Below, one piece after another: positions 51,805 through 61,169 of a DNA stretch of 64,000 nt; position 1 is the stretch's first letter; each line of letters opens with the position of its first letter. The stretch is from Candidatus Accumulibacter sp. 66-26. GTDB lineage: Bacteria; Pseudomonadota; Gammaproteobacteria; Burkholderiales; Rhodocyclaceae. The notes beneath the pieces are model-generated. The model did not search any database. It saw only the letters and a list, made by a program, of their open reading frames with translations, and was not told the origin of the DNA. The stretch covers positions 62,001 through 126,000 of the forward strand of contig MKUH01000001.1 of the NCBI GenBank assembly GCA_001897745.1, read 5' to 3'. Made by a program: the position numbers and the translations under genes.

Positions 51805-54555
51805 CTATTTCTCCTGCTTGCGCAGCAATACGAGGCTGATCAGCGTGAGCACCGGGATGAAGGCGGCGAGCGCAGCGAATTGCCCGGCCAGATCGGAGAA
51901 GTCGAGCGCCTTGGTGAAGATGCCGCGGCTGATGACGAGAAAATAGGTGGCCGGGAAGAACTGTCCGACCCAGTAACCGAAGCCTTCGAGCGCGCTGACC
52001 GGCGTCGTCAGGCCGGCGAACTGCACGGTCGGCAGCATGGTCAGGATGGCCGTGCCGAACAGCGCGGCGATCTGCGTGCGGGTGAAGGTGGACATCAGCA
52101 GGCCGATGCCGGTGGTCGCCGTCACGTAGAGCAGCGCGGCGCAGGAGAGCGCGAACAGGCTACCCTTGACCGGCACGCCAAAGACGACGACCGCCTGCAG
52201 CACGAGCAGGAAGAAGCTGATCATCGACATGACGATGTAGGGCAGCTGCTTGCCGAGCAGGAATTCGAGGCGGGTGACCGGCGTCACGTAGAGATTGGTG
52301 ATCGAGCCGAGTTCCTTCTCGCGCACGACGCCGAGCGCCATCAGGATGGCCGGGATGAAGATGAGCAGGAGCGGGATGACCGCCGGCACCATCGCGTAGA
52401 TGCTCTTGAAGTCCTGGTTGTAGCGGTAGCGCGCTTCGAGCGTCGCGGCCGACGCGGCGGCGTTGCCGGTGGTCTCGACGACGAGTTCGGCGACGTACTT
52501 GCGATGCATGCCCTCGACGTAGCCGCGCACCGTCTCGCCGCGGTAGGGCATCGCGCCGTCGACCCAGACGCCGACCTCGGGCTTGCGCCCGAGCCGCAGG
52601 TCGCGTCCGAAGCCTGAGGGAATCTCGATCGACAGCGCCAGCTCGCCGGCGCGCATGCGGCGGTCGAGGTCGGCGTAGCCGGCGAGCGGAGGGCGCTCGA
52701 TGAAGTAGCGCGAACCGGCGATGTTCTGCACGTAGGCGCGGCTTTCCGGCGTTCCGTCGCGGTCGAGGACGGCGAAGCGCAGCCCTTCGACGTCCATCGA
52801 AATGCCGTAGCCGAGCACGAACATGAGGAGGACCGAACCGAGCAGCGCGAAGGTCAGGCGGATCGGGTCGCGGCGCAGTTCGAGCGCCTCGCGGTAGGCG
52901 TAGCCGAGCAGGCGGCGCAGGCTGAAGGCGGCGACGCGCCCGTGGCCCGATGCCGGGCTGCGCGGGGACGCCGCTTCGCCGTCGGCGCCGCTGCCGGCGG
53001 CGGGCGCCGGCGCGTCCTGCCGGGCCGCCTCTTCGAGATAGGCGATGAAGGCGTCCTCCAGCGTCGCCGCGCCGCGCGCGGCGCAGAGCGCGGCCGGCGT
53101 GTCGCTGGCCAGCACCCGCCCGGCGTGCATCAGCGAGATGCGGTCGCAGCGCTCGGCCTCGTTCATGAAATGCGTCGAGATGAAGATGGTGACGCCCTGC
53201 CCGCGCGACAGTTCGACGAGCAGCGCCCAGAACTCGTCGCGCGCGATCGGATCGACGCCCGAGGTCGGCTCGTCGAGGATCAGCAGCTTCGGCGCGTGCA
53301 CCACGGCGACGGCAAGCGACAGGCGCTGGCGGATGCCGAGCGGCAGCTCGGCGGCCGGCGCGTCGAGGAAGGCGGAAAGGCCGAAGCGCTCGACCAGTTC
53401 GGCGATGCGCGGCGCGATGCGTTCCTTCGGCAGATGGAAGAGGCGCGCGTGCAGGTCGAGGTTCTGCGCCACCGTCAGTTCGCCGTAGAGCGAGAAGGCC
53501 TGCGACATGTAGCCGACCTGCTTGCGCGTCTCCAGGTCGCGCGCATCGACCGTCCGGCCGAACAGCGCGGCCTGCCCCTCGCTCGGCGGCAGCAGGCCGG
53601 TGAGCATCTTCATCGTGGTCGTCTTGCCGCAGCCGTTGGAGCCGAGGAAGCCGAAGATCTCGCCGCGCTCGATGCGGAAGCTGACGCGGTCGACGGCGGT
53701 GAAGTCGCCGAAGCGCTGCGTCAGTCCGCTCGCCTCGATCGCCGGCACGTCGCCGTCGGCGCGGCGCGGCGGAATGACGAGCGCGCGGTGGGCGCGCCGC
53801 CGTTCCTCCGGCAGCAGGCCGATGAAAGCGCCTTCGAGCGTCGCCTCGCCGGTGCGCGCCAGCAGCTCGGCCGGCGTGCCGGTGCCGAGCACGCGCCCGG
53901 CGTCCATCGCCACCAGCCAGTCGAAGCGCGCCGCCTCCTCCATGTAGGCGGTGGCGACGAGCACGCTCATGCCGGGCCGGCGCGCGCGCAGGCTGTCGAT
54001 CAGCTCCCAGAACTGGCGCCGCGAGAGCGGATCGACGCCGGTCGTCGGCTCGTCGAGGATCAGCAGGTCGGGATCGTGGATCAGCGCGCAGCACAGGCCG
54101 AGCTTCTGCTTCATGCCGCCCGAGAGCTTCGCCGCCGGGCGGTCGCGGAACGGCGCAAGGCCGGTGCTGGCGAGCAGCTCGGCGATGCGCGCGGCGCGCT
54201 CGCGGCGCCCCTGCCCGAACAGGCGACCGAAGAAGTCGACGTTCTCGAACACCGAAAGCGTCGGATAGAGGTTCTTGCCGAGGCCCTGCGGCATGTAGGC
54301 GATGCGCGGCTGGACGGCAGCGCGCCGGCGCCGGTCGGCGAGATCGCTGCCGAGCGCCTCGACCCGCCCGATCTGGATTTCGCGCGCGCCGGCGACGAGC
54401 GCGAGCAGCGTGGATTTGCCGACGCCGTCCGGCCCGATCAGGCCGACCATGCCGCCGCCGGGAATTTCCAGATCGATGCCGGCCAGCGCCGTCACCGCGC
54501 CGTAGCGCTGGCTGACGGCGGCGAGCCGGGCGACGGGCGCATCCATCGCGTTCAT
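51805..54555 (-). CDS. Fused ABC ATPase-ATPase-permease exporter (RbbA-like)
   Basis: The 916-residue protein joins two ABC ATPases and one ABC-2 permease, close to the 911 residues of E. coli RbbA. NBD1 (about 8-230) has Walker [10 protein letters not shown], signature [11 protein letters not shown] and Walker [17 protein letters not shown]2 (about 285-500) has GSNGCGKTT, a degenerate signature [10 protein letters not shown] and [16 protein letters not shown] region follows from about 550, with a periplasmic domain and five TM helices. The first ATG of a tandem set (54555, 54546) is used; AAGGTG lies upstream. Confidence 0.9.
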   Translation of the reverse strand: MNAMDAPVARLAAVSQRYGAVTALAGIDLEIPGGGMVGLIGPDGVGKSTLLALVAGAREIQIGRVEALGSDLADRRRRAAVQPRIAYMPQGLGKNLYPTLSVFENVDFFGRLFGQGRRERAARIAELLASTGLAPFRDRPAAKLSGGMKQKLGLCCALIHDPDLLILDEPTTGVDPLSRRQFWELIDSLRARRPGMSVLVATAYMEEAARFDWLVAMDAGRVLGTGTPAELLARTGEATLEGAFIGLLPEERRRAHRALVIPPRRADGDVPAIEASGLTQRFGDFTAVDRVSFRIERGEIFGFLGSNGCGKTTTMKMLTGLLPPSEGQAALFGRTVDARDLETRKQVGYMSQAFSLYGELTVAQNLDLHARLFHLPKERIAPRIAELVERFGLSAFLDAPAAELPLGIRQRLSLAVAVVHAPKLLILDEPTSGVDPIARDEFWALLVELSRGQGVTIFISTHFMNEAERCDRISLMHAGRVLASDTPAALCAARGAATLEDAFIAYLEEAARQDAPAPAAGSGADGEAASPRSPASGHGRVAAFSLRRLLGYAYREALELRRDPIRLTFALLGSVLLMFVLGYGISMDVEGLRFAVLDRDGTPESRAYVQNIAGSRYFIERPPLAGYADLDRRMRAGELALSIEIPSGFGRDLRLGRKPEVGVWVDGAMPYRGETVRGYVEGMHRKYVAELVVETTGNAAASAATLEARYRYNQDFKSIYAMVPAVIPLLLIFIPAILMALGVVREKELGSITNLYVTPVTRLEFLLGKQLPYIVMSMISFFLLVLQAVVVFGVPVKGSLFALSCAALLYVTATTGIGLLMSTFTRTQIAALFGTAILTMLPTVQFAGLTTPVSALEGFGYWVGQFFPATYFLVISRGIFTKALDFSDLAGQFAALAAFIPVLTLISLVLLRKQEK

Positions 54556-54575
54556 CGCGTTCAACACCTTCTCGC

Positions 54576-55559
54576 TTATTTCGCCGCCAGCCGGGCCGGC
54601 CACTCCTGCGCGGCGTCGAGCTTCAGGTAGGCCATGCCCGGCATGCCGCCCTTGACGCGCTCGGGGTGCGCGGCGAGCCACGCGGCATCGACGCGGAGCT
54701 TGACGCGGAACATCAGCTTTTCGCGTTCGCTGCGCGTTTCCACCTCGCGCGGCGTGAACTGCGCGCGCGGTGCGACGAAGCTGACGGTCGCCGGAATCGC
54801 CTCGTTCGGCAGCGCGTCGAGCACGATGCGCGCCGGGCTGCCGATCGCCACCTGTCCGGCTTCGGCGGTCGGCAGGTAGATGGCCATGAAGACGTCGGAC
54901 AGGTCGAGCAGCGTCAGCACCTTGCCGCCGGCGCCCAGCACCTCGCCGGGCTCGGCCAGCCGATAGAGCACGCGCCCGCCGATCGGCGCCTTCAGCGCGG
55001 TGTCGTTCAAGGTGGCGCGCAGGCTCTCGGCGCGGGCAATCGCCGCGTCGACCGCCGCCCCGGCCTCGGCCACGCGCCCGCGCGCCGCCGCCAGCCCCGC
55101 TTCGGTGCCCTGCAGCGCGCTGCGGTCGCGGTCCAGCTTGTCGCCGGTAATGTAGCCGCGCTGCACCAGTTCCTGCGAGCGCTGCAGGGTCTTACGCGCC
55201 AGCGTCAGGTCGCTCTCGGCCTTGCGCACGCCTTCGCGCGCCTCGCGCGTCGCCTCCCGCGCCTGGCGCGCCTGCGCCTCGGCGGCGCGCAGCTGGGCGG
55301 CGATGTCCTCGGCGTCGAGCGTCGCCACGACCTGATCCTTCTCGACCCGGTCGCCCTCGCGCGGCGTCAGGCTGGCAAGACGCCCGGCGACCTTGAGCGC
55401 GACGTCGACTTCGGTCGCCTCCAGGCGGCCGTTGCCGGCGACGATGCCGGGCGGCAGTTCCGGCGCGCGCAGGCGCCAGGCGGCGAAGGCGCCGCCGAGC
55501 ACGGCGGCGAGCACGATGAGAAACAGAAGCTTCTGCTTTGCGGAGAATGAGCGAGACAT
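54576..55559 (-). CDS. HlyD-family periplasmic adaptor (YhiI-like)
   Basis: This 327-residue membrane-fusion protein has an N-terminal TM anchor ([21 protein letters not shown]), biotinyl/lipoyl halves ([42 protein letters not shown] and [25 protein letters not shown]), a long alpha-hairpin between them, and a beta-barrel ([26 protein letters not shown]). It is the first gene of the exporter operon, 20 bases before the RbbA-like gene. A TetR-type palindrome sits just upstream. ATG 55559 is preceded by GGGAGCCGCT. Confidence 0.9.
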   Translation of the reverse strand: MSRSFSAKQKLLFLIVLAAVLGGAFAAWRLRAPELPPGIVAGNGRLEATEVDVALKVAGRLASLTPREGDRVEKDQVVATLDAEDIAAQLRAAEAQARQAREATREAREGVRKAESDLTLARKTLQRSQELVQRGYITGDKLDRDRSALQGTEAGLAAARGRVAEAGAAVDAAIARAESLRATLNDTALKAPIGGRVLYRLAEPGEVLGAGGKVLTLLDLSDVFMAIYLPTAEAGQVAIGSPARIVLDALPNEAIPATVSFVAPRAQFTPREVETRSEREKLMFRVKLRVDAAWLAAHPERVKGGMPGMAYLKLDAAQEWPARLAAK

Positions 55560-55580
55560 AGCGGCTCCCTTATTTTTCTT

Positions 55581-55594
55581 ACTGACCGGTCAGT
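55581..55594. promoter_or_regulatory. TetR-type operator palindrome of the exporter operon
   Basis: ACTGACCGGTCAGT is a perfect 14-base palindrome 22 bases upstream of the adaptor start. This TGACCGGTCA form is the usual operator of TetR-family repressors that control RbbA/HlyD exporters (CecR/YbiH-like). The repressor gene itself is not in the window. Confidence 0.75.
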
Positions 55595-55609
55595 CATTAT
55601 CTATCCGGA

Positions 55610-56155
55610 TTATACGGCAGGCCGCCACCGGCTGCCAACCCGGGCGGCCCAGGCTCCCCTTTCCGGCACGCGACAGAGCAGCTGAAGCAGCGCGAAGGCG
55701 GCGTCCGCATGGGCCAGCGCGGCGACGCCCGGCGCCTCGCCGAGGACGAAGGATTCGCCGCGCACGCCGAGCACGAAGGCGGACGGCGGCGGCGCGGCGC
55801 CGAGCAGCGGCAGGACGGCGAGCACCGCCTCGGGCGACAGCGCGTGCGTCGTCGGACTGCGGTTGGCTCCGGTCGTCGTCTCGCGGAAGACGTAGGGCGC
55901 CGGCACGCCCTGCGCGGCGTCGATGAACAGTGCGAGGCGGCGCCCGGCGAGGTCGAGCGCGTGCTCGACCTGCAGCTGGAAGTCGCCGATCAGATCGAAG
56001 CCCGCGCCCAGCCCTTCGACGGCCAGCCAGTCGCCCAGGCGGTCGAGCAGCAGCGGGCCGAGCGCGTCGTCGCCGCGGCTCGGGTTGCCGACGGCGAGGA
56101 TGACGACCGGCACGACGTCCGAGGCGACCTCCGACAGGCGCGCGCCGATGCTCAT
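55610..56155 (-). CDS. hoxW: [NiFe]-hydrogenase maturation protease
   Basis: This 181-residue endopeptidase should trim the C-terminus of the large subunit after nickel insertion. It has the family signature VVILAVGNPSRGDDALGPLLLDRL near residue 15, LIGDFQLQVEHALDL, IDAAQG and a His-containing THALSPEAVLAVLPLL. Asp/Glu ligands for nickel sensing lie in GDDALG and DAAQ. It overlaps the hoxH stop (ATGA), so the protease is made with its substrate. The C-terminal 15 residues (after CRVPERG) are Trp/Arg-rich. Confidence 0.88.
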   Translation of the reverse strand: MSIGARLSEVASDVVPVVILAVGNPSRGDDALGPLLLDRLGDWLAVEGLGAGFDLIGDFQLQVEHALDLAGRRLALFIDAAQGVPAPYVFRETTTGANRSPTTHALSPEAVLAVLPLLGAAPPPSAFVLGVRGESFVLGEAPGVAALAHADAAFALLQLLCRVPERGAWAARVGSRWRPAV

Positions 56156-57627
56156 GCGCTGCTCAGGCGATGGATCACCCGCCCTTCGGCATCGACCAGT
56201 TCGGCGGCGAGCGGCATCTTGCCGAGCGCGTGCGTCGCGCAGGAGAGGCAGGGATCGAAGGCGCGGATGGCGACCTCGATGTGGTTGAGCAGGCCCTCGG
56301 TGATCTCGCGCCCGTGCAGGTAGCGGCGCGCGACGTGGCGCACCGCCTCGTTCATCGCCTGGTTGTTGTGGGTCGTCGACACGATCAGGTTGCACATCGT
56401 CACGAGGTCGTCCTCGTCGACGCGGTAGTGGTGGAAGAGCGTGCCGCGCGGCGCCTCGATGACGCCGACGCCCTCGAAGCCGCGTTCCCCCTGCGCGACG
56501 AGTTCGCCGCCGAGCAGGTCGTCGTCGTGCAGCAGTTCCTTGATCGTCTCGGCGGCGTGCAGCAGCTCGATCATGCGCGTCCAGTGGTAGGCCAGCGGCG
56601 CATGCATCGGCGTGCCGCCGGCGTAATCGACGAACTCGCGGCGCTCGGCCTCGGCGAAGGCGCTCGGGATGCGCTCGCAGTTCTGCACGCGGGCGAGCGG
56701 GCCGACCTTGTACCAGCCGTGCTCCTTGCCGAGCGCCTTGAGGTAGGGGAACTTCATGTAGCTCCACGACTTCACCTCCTCCTCGATGTAGTCGTCGTAG
56801 CGCCGGCAGTCGACCTTGTCGAAGAGGATGCCGCCGTCCTCGTCGCGCGCGCGCAGGCTGCCGTGGTAGAAGTCGAGCGCGCCCGGCCCCTTGTCGTCGC
56901 TGCCGACCAGCGACAGCATGTTCGAGCGGAAGATGCCGAAGCTGTTGTACAGCGCGGGGTTGCTCGTGTGCAGTTCCTTCGCCATATGCACGGCGTCGCG
57001 GCTCCACGCGACGATGCGGTAGATGTCGGCGAGCAGGGCGTCGCGCTCGGCGACGCCGAGCGCCCTGTTGACGCCGCCCGGAATCGAGCCGGTGCCATGC
57101 ACCCGCTTGCCGGCGGTGACGCGGATCACCTCCTGCCCGAACTTGCGCAGGAGGACGCCCTTCTTCGCCGTTTCCGGATATTTTTCGGCGACGCCGACGA
57201 TGTTGCGCCGGCCGACCTCGGAATCGAAACCGAACAGCAGATCGGGCGAGCACAGATGGAAGAAGTGCAGCGCATGCGACTGCAGGATCTGCCCGTAGTG
57301 CATCAGGCGGCGCATCTTCTCTGCGGTCGGCGGCAGCCGGTGCGCGCCGACGATCTGGTCGAGCGCCTTGGACGCCGCCAGATGATGGCTGACCGGACAG
57401 ATGCCGCACAGGCGCTGCACCATGACCGGCACTTCCCAATACGGACGGCCCTGGATGAAGCGCTCGAAGCCGCGGAACTCGACGATGTGCAGGCGCACCT
57501 GCTGCACGCGGTTCTGCTCGTCGAGCAGGATCGTCACCTTGCCGTGCCCCTCGACGCGCGATACCGGGTCGATCGCCACGCGGCGCAGGTTTTCCGGATG
57601 CGCGGCGGTTTCCAGGCGATAGCTCAT
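56152..57627 (-). CDS. hoxH: NAD-linked [NiFe] hydrogenase large subunit
   Basis: The 491-residue subunit carries the Ni-Fe active site. The N-terminal ligands are in RLCGICPVSHH and the C-terminal ligands in DPCLSCATH. About 25 residues (ALGKMPLAAELVDAEGRVIHRLSSA) follow the His and would be removed by the maturation protease. RVEGHGKVTILLDE near the start is typical of group 3 enzymes. It works with HoxY to oxidise H2 or reduce protons, exchanging electrons with NAD(H) through HoxFU. Start 57627 is 10 bases from the hoxY stop. Confidence 0.96.
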   Translation of the reverse strand: MSYRLETAAHPENLRRVAIDPVSRVEGHGKVTILLDEQNRVQQVRLHIVEFRGFERFIQGRPYWEVPVMVQRLCGICPVSHHLAASKALDQIVGAHRLPPTAEKMRRLMHYGQILQSHALHFFHLCSPDLLFGFDSEVGRRNIVGVAEKYPETAKKGVLLRKFGQEVIRVTAGKRVHGTGSIPGGVNRALGVAERDALLADIYRIVAWSRDAVHMAKELHTSNPALYNSFGIFRSNMLSLVGSDDKGPGALDFYHGSLRARDEDGGILFDKVDCRRYDDYIEEEVKSWSYMKFPYLKALGKEHGWYKVGPLARVQNCERIPSAFAEAERREFVDYAGGTPMHAPLAYHWTRMIELLHAAETIKELLHDDDLLGGELVAQGERGFEGVGVIEAPRGTLFHHYRVDEDDLVTMCNLIVSTTHNNQAMNEAVRHVARRYLHGREITEGLLNHIEVAIRAFDPCLSCATHALGKMPLAAELVDAEGRVIHRLSSA

Positions 57628-57637
57628 GGCGCCTCCC

Positions 57638-58198
57638 TCAGTCGTACTGCAGCAGGCCGTACCCGAGGCGCGGCGGACGGCCGGCGATCAGATCGGTGAG
57701 CACCTGCCAGATGGCGTCGGCGGACGGCGGACAGCCGGGGATGAAGACGTCGATCCGCACCACCTCGTGCAGCGGGTGCACCCGGTCGAGCGGCAGCGGC
57801 AGCTCCGGGTCGTTCGGGATCGTCCCGTTGGCGAGGCCGTGGCCGGCGTGATAAACCTCTTCGAGAATGGCGCCGAGTTCGAGATGGTTGCGCTGCGCCG
57901 GCAGACCGCCGTTGATCGCGCAGGCGCCGATTGCGATCAGCACCTTGCAGTGCTGGCGGAACTCGCGCAGCACCTGCACGTTCTCGGCGTTGCACAGGCC
58001 GCCCTCGACGATGCCGACGTCGCACGGGCCGGCGGCGCCGACCGCCTTGATGTCGGTGAACGGCGAGCGGTCGAATTCGACGATTTTGAGCAGATCGAAC
58101 AGGCGCTCGTCGATGTCGAGCAGGGACATGTGGCAGCCGAAACAGCCGGCCAGCGAGGTGGTCGCCACCTTGAGCCTCTTCTTTGGGGGCGCGTTCAT
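57638..58198 (-). CDS. hoxY: NAD-linked [NiFe] hydrogenase small subunit
   Basis: The 186-residue small subunit holds the proximal [4Fe-4S] cluster. Its ligands are seen in LAGCFGCHMSLLD, EGGLCNAENV, GACAINGGLP and FIPGCPPSADAIWQVL. It lacks the signal peptide and extra clusters of membrane hydrogenases, as expected of cytoplasmic group 3d enzymes. It pairs with hoxH immediately downstream; its start lies 1 base after the hoxU stop. Confidence 0.95.
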   Translation of the reverse strand: MNAPPKKRLKVATTSLAGCFGCHMSLLDIDERLFDLLKIVEFDRSPFTDIKAVGAAGPCDVGIVEGGLCNAENVQVLREFRQHCKVLIAIGACAINGGLPAQRNHLELGAILEEVYHAGHGLANGTIPNDPELPLPLDRVHPLHEVVRIDVFIPGCPPSADAIWQVLTDLIAGRPPRLGYGLLQYD

Positions 58199-58199
58199 G

Positions 58200-58922
58200 T
58201 CACTCGCCCTCGCGCAGCGCGACGACCGAGATCGGCGCCGCGTCGTAGGTGCGCTCGCCGATCGGCACCGCGAAGCCGCGCCGCTTGGGCAGGATGACGC
58301 CGACCGGACAGACCGACGCGGCCTTGTCGGCGGCGCTGAAATCGGTGTCGCCGAGGCGCCCGGAGCGGGCGTTGACGATCAGGCGCGAGCCGATGCCGCG
58401 CCCGGAGAGCGCGAACACCGATTTGCCGTCGATGTCGCGGCTGGCGCGCACGCACAGCGAACACAGGATGCAGCGGTTGAAGTCGAGCAGCACGTCGGGG
58501 TGCGAGGCGTCGACCGGGCGGCTCGGGAAGAAGTGGTCGTAGTGCGGGCTCGTCATGCCGAGTTCGCAGGCCGTCGCCTGCAGCTTGCAGTCGCCGCTCT
58601 TCTCGCACGAGGGGCAAAAATGGTTGCCCTCGACGAACAGCATCTGCAGCAGCGCGCGCCGCTCGTCGTTGAGCTCGTCGGTGTCGCTCTCGACGACCAT
58701 GCCGGCCTGCGCCTGCAGCGTGCACGACGAAGCCTGGCGCCCGTTCACCTTCACCGTGCACAGCTTGCACGAACCGTGCGGCTTCAGTTCCGGGCGGTAG
58801 CACAGGTGCGGGATGTAGATGCCGGCCGCGGCGGCGGCCTGGATGATGGTCTGCCCGGCGGTGAAGGGGACCTGCCGCCCGTCGAGACTGAAGCTCGGGG
58901 CGAAACCCGGATTGATGCTCAT
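58200..58922 (-). CDS. hoxU: NAD-linked hydrogenase diaphorase subunit HoxU
   Basis: The 240-residue subunit resembles the N-terminus of NuoG. A plant-type [2Fe-2S] domain (LCYRPELKPHGSCKLCTVKVNGR, SSCTLQAQ) is followed by a CxxCxxxxxC-His type cluster motif (HFCPSCEKSGDCKLQ) and a CILCSLCVRASRD cluster. It passes electrons between HoxF and HoxY. ATG 58922 overlaps the hoxF stop. The ending contains CPVGVILPKRRGF, the last cluster ligand. Confidence 0.95.
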   Translation of the reverse strand: MSINPGFAPSFSLDGRQVPFTAGQTIIQAAAAAGIYIPHLCYRPELKPHGSCKLCTVKVNGRQASSCTLQAQAGMVVESDTDELNDERRALLQMLFVEGNHFCPSCEKSGDCKLQATACELGMTSPHYDHFFPSRPVDASHPDVLLDFNRCILCSLCVRASRDIDGKSVFALSGRGIGSRLIVNARSGRLGDTDFSAADKAASVCPVGVILPKRRGFAVPIGERTYDAAPISVVALREGE

Positions 58923-60883
58923 ACGCGGCCTCCTTCACTGTCCTCGCGCGCCCCGCAGCCGGGGCTCGCGCCGCTCTCCCCGCCGGCCTCGGCGACGGTC
59001 TGCAGATGGGCGCCCGGATCGTCGCGCCCGGTCATGCGGCGCGCCGGCGCCAGCGCGCGGTCGAGGTCGAAGGCCGGCGTGTAGTCCTCGCGTTCGAGGC
59101 GGCGCGCGTAGGCCGGGCGGAACCTGGCGATGGTGTCGAGCACCGGGTTGCACGCCGTATGGCCGAGGCCGCAGTGGCTCATCGCCTGCAGCAGGCGGTT
59201 GAGCTTTTCGATCTCGGCGAAGTCGTAGGGCGAGCCATGGCCGTCGTGCAGCTTGTCCATCAGGTTGCGCAACAAGGAGGTGCCGACGCGGCACGGCGTG
59301 CAGAAGCCGCAGCTTTCGTGCGCGAAGAAGTGCGCGAAGTTGCGCGCCACCTCGAACATGTCGCGCGTACGGTCGAAAACCGTGAAGGCGCCGGCCGTCG
59401 GAATGTCCTCGAAGGCGATGCGCCGCGCGAACTCGTCCGGCGCGAGGCAGACGCCGGAGGGGCCGCCGACCTGGACGGCCTGCGCGTCGACGGCGCCGCA
59501 GTCGGCGAGCACCTCGGCGACCGAGACGCCGAAGGGGTATTCGTAGACGCCGGGCCGCGCGCAGTCGCCGGAGACCGAGAGCAGCTTGGTGCCGGCCGAC
59601 TTTCCGGTGCCGATCGCGCGGAACCAGTCGCCGCCGTTGAGGGCGACGAGCGCTGCGGCGGCGAAGGTTTCGACGTTGTTCACGACGGTCGGCTGGTCGA
59701 GGTAGCCGTTGGTCACCGGGAACGGCGGCCGGTTGCGCGGCGTGCCGCGCTTGCCTTCGAGCGACTCGATCAGCGCGCTCTCCTCGCCGCACACGTAGGC
59801 GCCGGCGCCGACGTGGATCTCGATCTCGAAATCGGCGCCGGGAATGCCGAGAATGTTCCCGCCGAGCAGCCCGGCGGCGCGCCGGCGCGCCAGCACGGCC
59901 TGCAGGCGGTCGAGCAGGTAGCGGTATTCGCCGCGCAGGTAGAGGAAGCCGCGCCGCGCACCGAGCGCATAGGCGGCGACCGTCATGCCCTCGAACACGA
60001 GGTCGGCGTGCGCGCTGAGCAGCACGCGGTCCTTGAAGGTGCCGGGCTCGCCCTCGTCGGCGTTGCATACGACGAAGCGCTGCTGCCCGGGCGCCAGCGG
60101 CGCGTTGCGGCAGGCTTCCCACTTGAGGCCGGCGATGAAGCCGGCGCCGCCGCGCCCGCGCAGATTGGCGCGCTTGATCTCGTCGAGCAGCGCGTCCGGA
60201 CCGCCGACGCCGCGCGGCAGGCCTTCGCGCCAGGAGCGCATGTTCGACGCCAGCATGCCGTCGCTCGGCGCGCGCGCATGCGCGGCGCGCAGCGCGTCGC
60301 CCGGCGCCATGGCGCTGCCGAGCAGGATGTCGGCGCGGCGGACGTTGTCGGCGACGGCGAAGAACTCGGCCGGCCAGTCGGCGAGCGGCACGGCGTCGCG
60401 GATCAATTCGCCGATCGCGTCGATGCGCGCTGCGTCGAGGCGGCCGACGGCAAAGCCGTTGACGAGCAGCGCCGGCCCCTGGTCGCACAGTCCGGTGCAC
60501 GAGGTGCTGGCGACGCTGACCAGCCCGTCCTCGGAGGTCTTGCCGGGCTCGATCCAGAGCTGGCGGCACAGGCGGTCGAGCAGCGCCCGGTTGCCGAGCA
60601 TGCGGTCGGTGACGTTGTCCGAGAAGAGCACGCGGTAGCGGCCGCGCGGCTGCGTGTAGAAGAAGGCGTAGAAGCCGGCGACGCCCTCGATCTTGGCGCG
60701 CGGCACGCCGAGCGCGCGCTGCAGGCGGTCGATCACCCCGGGCGACAGCCAGTCGCAGGCTTCCTGCGCCTCGCGCAGGATCTGCACGAGGTTGCGTGCA
60801 GCGCTCCCCCAGCGCGTCAGGATGGGCTGCAGCAGCTCGTCCAGGCGGTCCGGCGCGTGCGATTCGGGATTTCCAAGGACCAT
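58919..60883 (-). CDS. hoxF: NAD-linked hydrogenase diaphorase subunit HoxF
   Basis: This 654-residue subunit joins a NuoE-like N-terminal domain (1-165) to a NuoF-like part. NAD and FMN sites lie in LRGRGGAGFIAGLKWEACR, CNADEGEPGTFKDR and GAGAYVCGEESALIESLEG. The [4Fe-4S] site is ESCGFCTPCRVGT with a distal HCGLGHTACNP. In the NuoE-like part only the later pair (STSCTGLCDQ) is clearly present and the first Cys pair is missing, as in some other HoxF proteins. It oxidises or reduces NAD(H). It starts the hoxFUYHW operon. Confidence 0.94.
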   Translation of the reverse strand: MVLGNPESHAPDRLDELLQPILTRWGSAARNLVQILREAQEACDWLSPGVIDRLQRALGVPRAKIEGVAGFYAFFYTQPRGRYRVLFSDNVTDRMLGNRALLDRLCRQLWIEPGKTSEDGLVSVASTSCTGLCDQGPALLVNGFAVGRLDAARIDAIGELIRDAVPLADWPAEFFAVADNVRRADILLGSAMAPGDALRAAHARAPSDGMLASNMRSWREGLPRGVGGPDALLDEIKRANLRGRGGAGFIAGLKWEACRNAPLAPGQQRFVVCNADEGEPGTFKDRVLLSAHADLVFEGMTVAAYALGARRGFLYLRGEYRYLLDRLQAVLARRRAAGLLGGNILGIPGADFEIEIHVGAGAYVCGEESALIESLEGKRGTPRNRPPFPVTNGYLDQPTVVNNVETFAAAALVALNGGDWFRAIGTGKSAGTKLLSVSGDCARPGVYEYPFGVSVAEVLADCGAVDAQAVQVGGPSGVCLAPDEFARRIAFEDIPTAGAFTVFDRTRDMFEVARNFAHFFAHESCGFCTPCRVGTSLLRNLMDKLHDGHGSPYDFAEIEKLNRLLQAMSHCGLGHTACNPVLDTIARFRPAYARRLEREDYTPAFDLDRALAPARRMTGRDDPGAHLQTVAEAGGESGASPGCGAREDSEGGRV

Positions 60884-60952
60884 CTCGACCTCCCTGCCGG
60901 CGCTCGCGGGCAGCGCCGTTCCCCCAGCTTAATCCCGGCCGCCGGCGAATTC

Positions 60953-60966
60953 CTGATCTGGGTCAA
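60953..60966 (-). promoter_or_regulatory. FNR-like box before the hox operon
   Basis: Read on the minus strand, TTGACCCAGATCAG matches TTGAT-N4-ATCAA with one difference in each half. It lies 70 bases upstream of hoxF. The same region also precedes the divergent pta gene at some distance. Confidence 0.5.
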
Positions 60967-61050
60967 GAAAACTTTCCGCATGCCCGCCGGGTACGTCACG
61001 AAAAGTTAACCCTATTTTTCGTAAGGAAAATCGCCAAGCCGTACAAAACC

Positions 61051-61067
61051 ATGCTGCGTTGCAGCAT
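61051..61067. promoter_or_regulatory. CTGC-N3-GCAG palindrome before the MaoC-Pta/ackA operon
   Basis: ATGCTGCGTTGCAGCAT is a perfect inverted repeat with a 3-base centre. It contains CTGC-N3-GCAG, the form of site reported for the PHA regulator PhaR of Paracoccus. Its centre is about 110 bases before the gene start at 61170. PhaR or another acyl-CoA-responsive regulator is a guess. Confidence 0.5.
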
Positions 61068-61169
61068 AATGGCGCTGCAAACGCCTGCCCACGCTCGTGC
61101 CGCGCCGCTGCACAGCCTCATCCGAGCGGATGGCAGCTAGAATGTCTTTAGCCAATCAGGAGCACATCA

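Noticed and set aside
59006-61009. 667-residue plus-strand frame opposite hoxF
   Set aside because: Antisense shadow; hoxF on the minus strand has FMN, NAD and Fe-S motifs.
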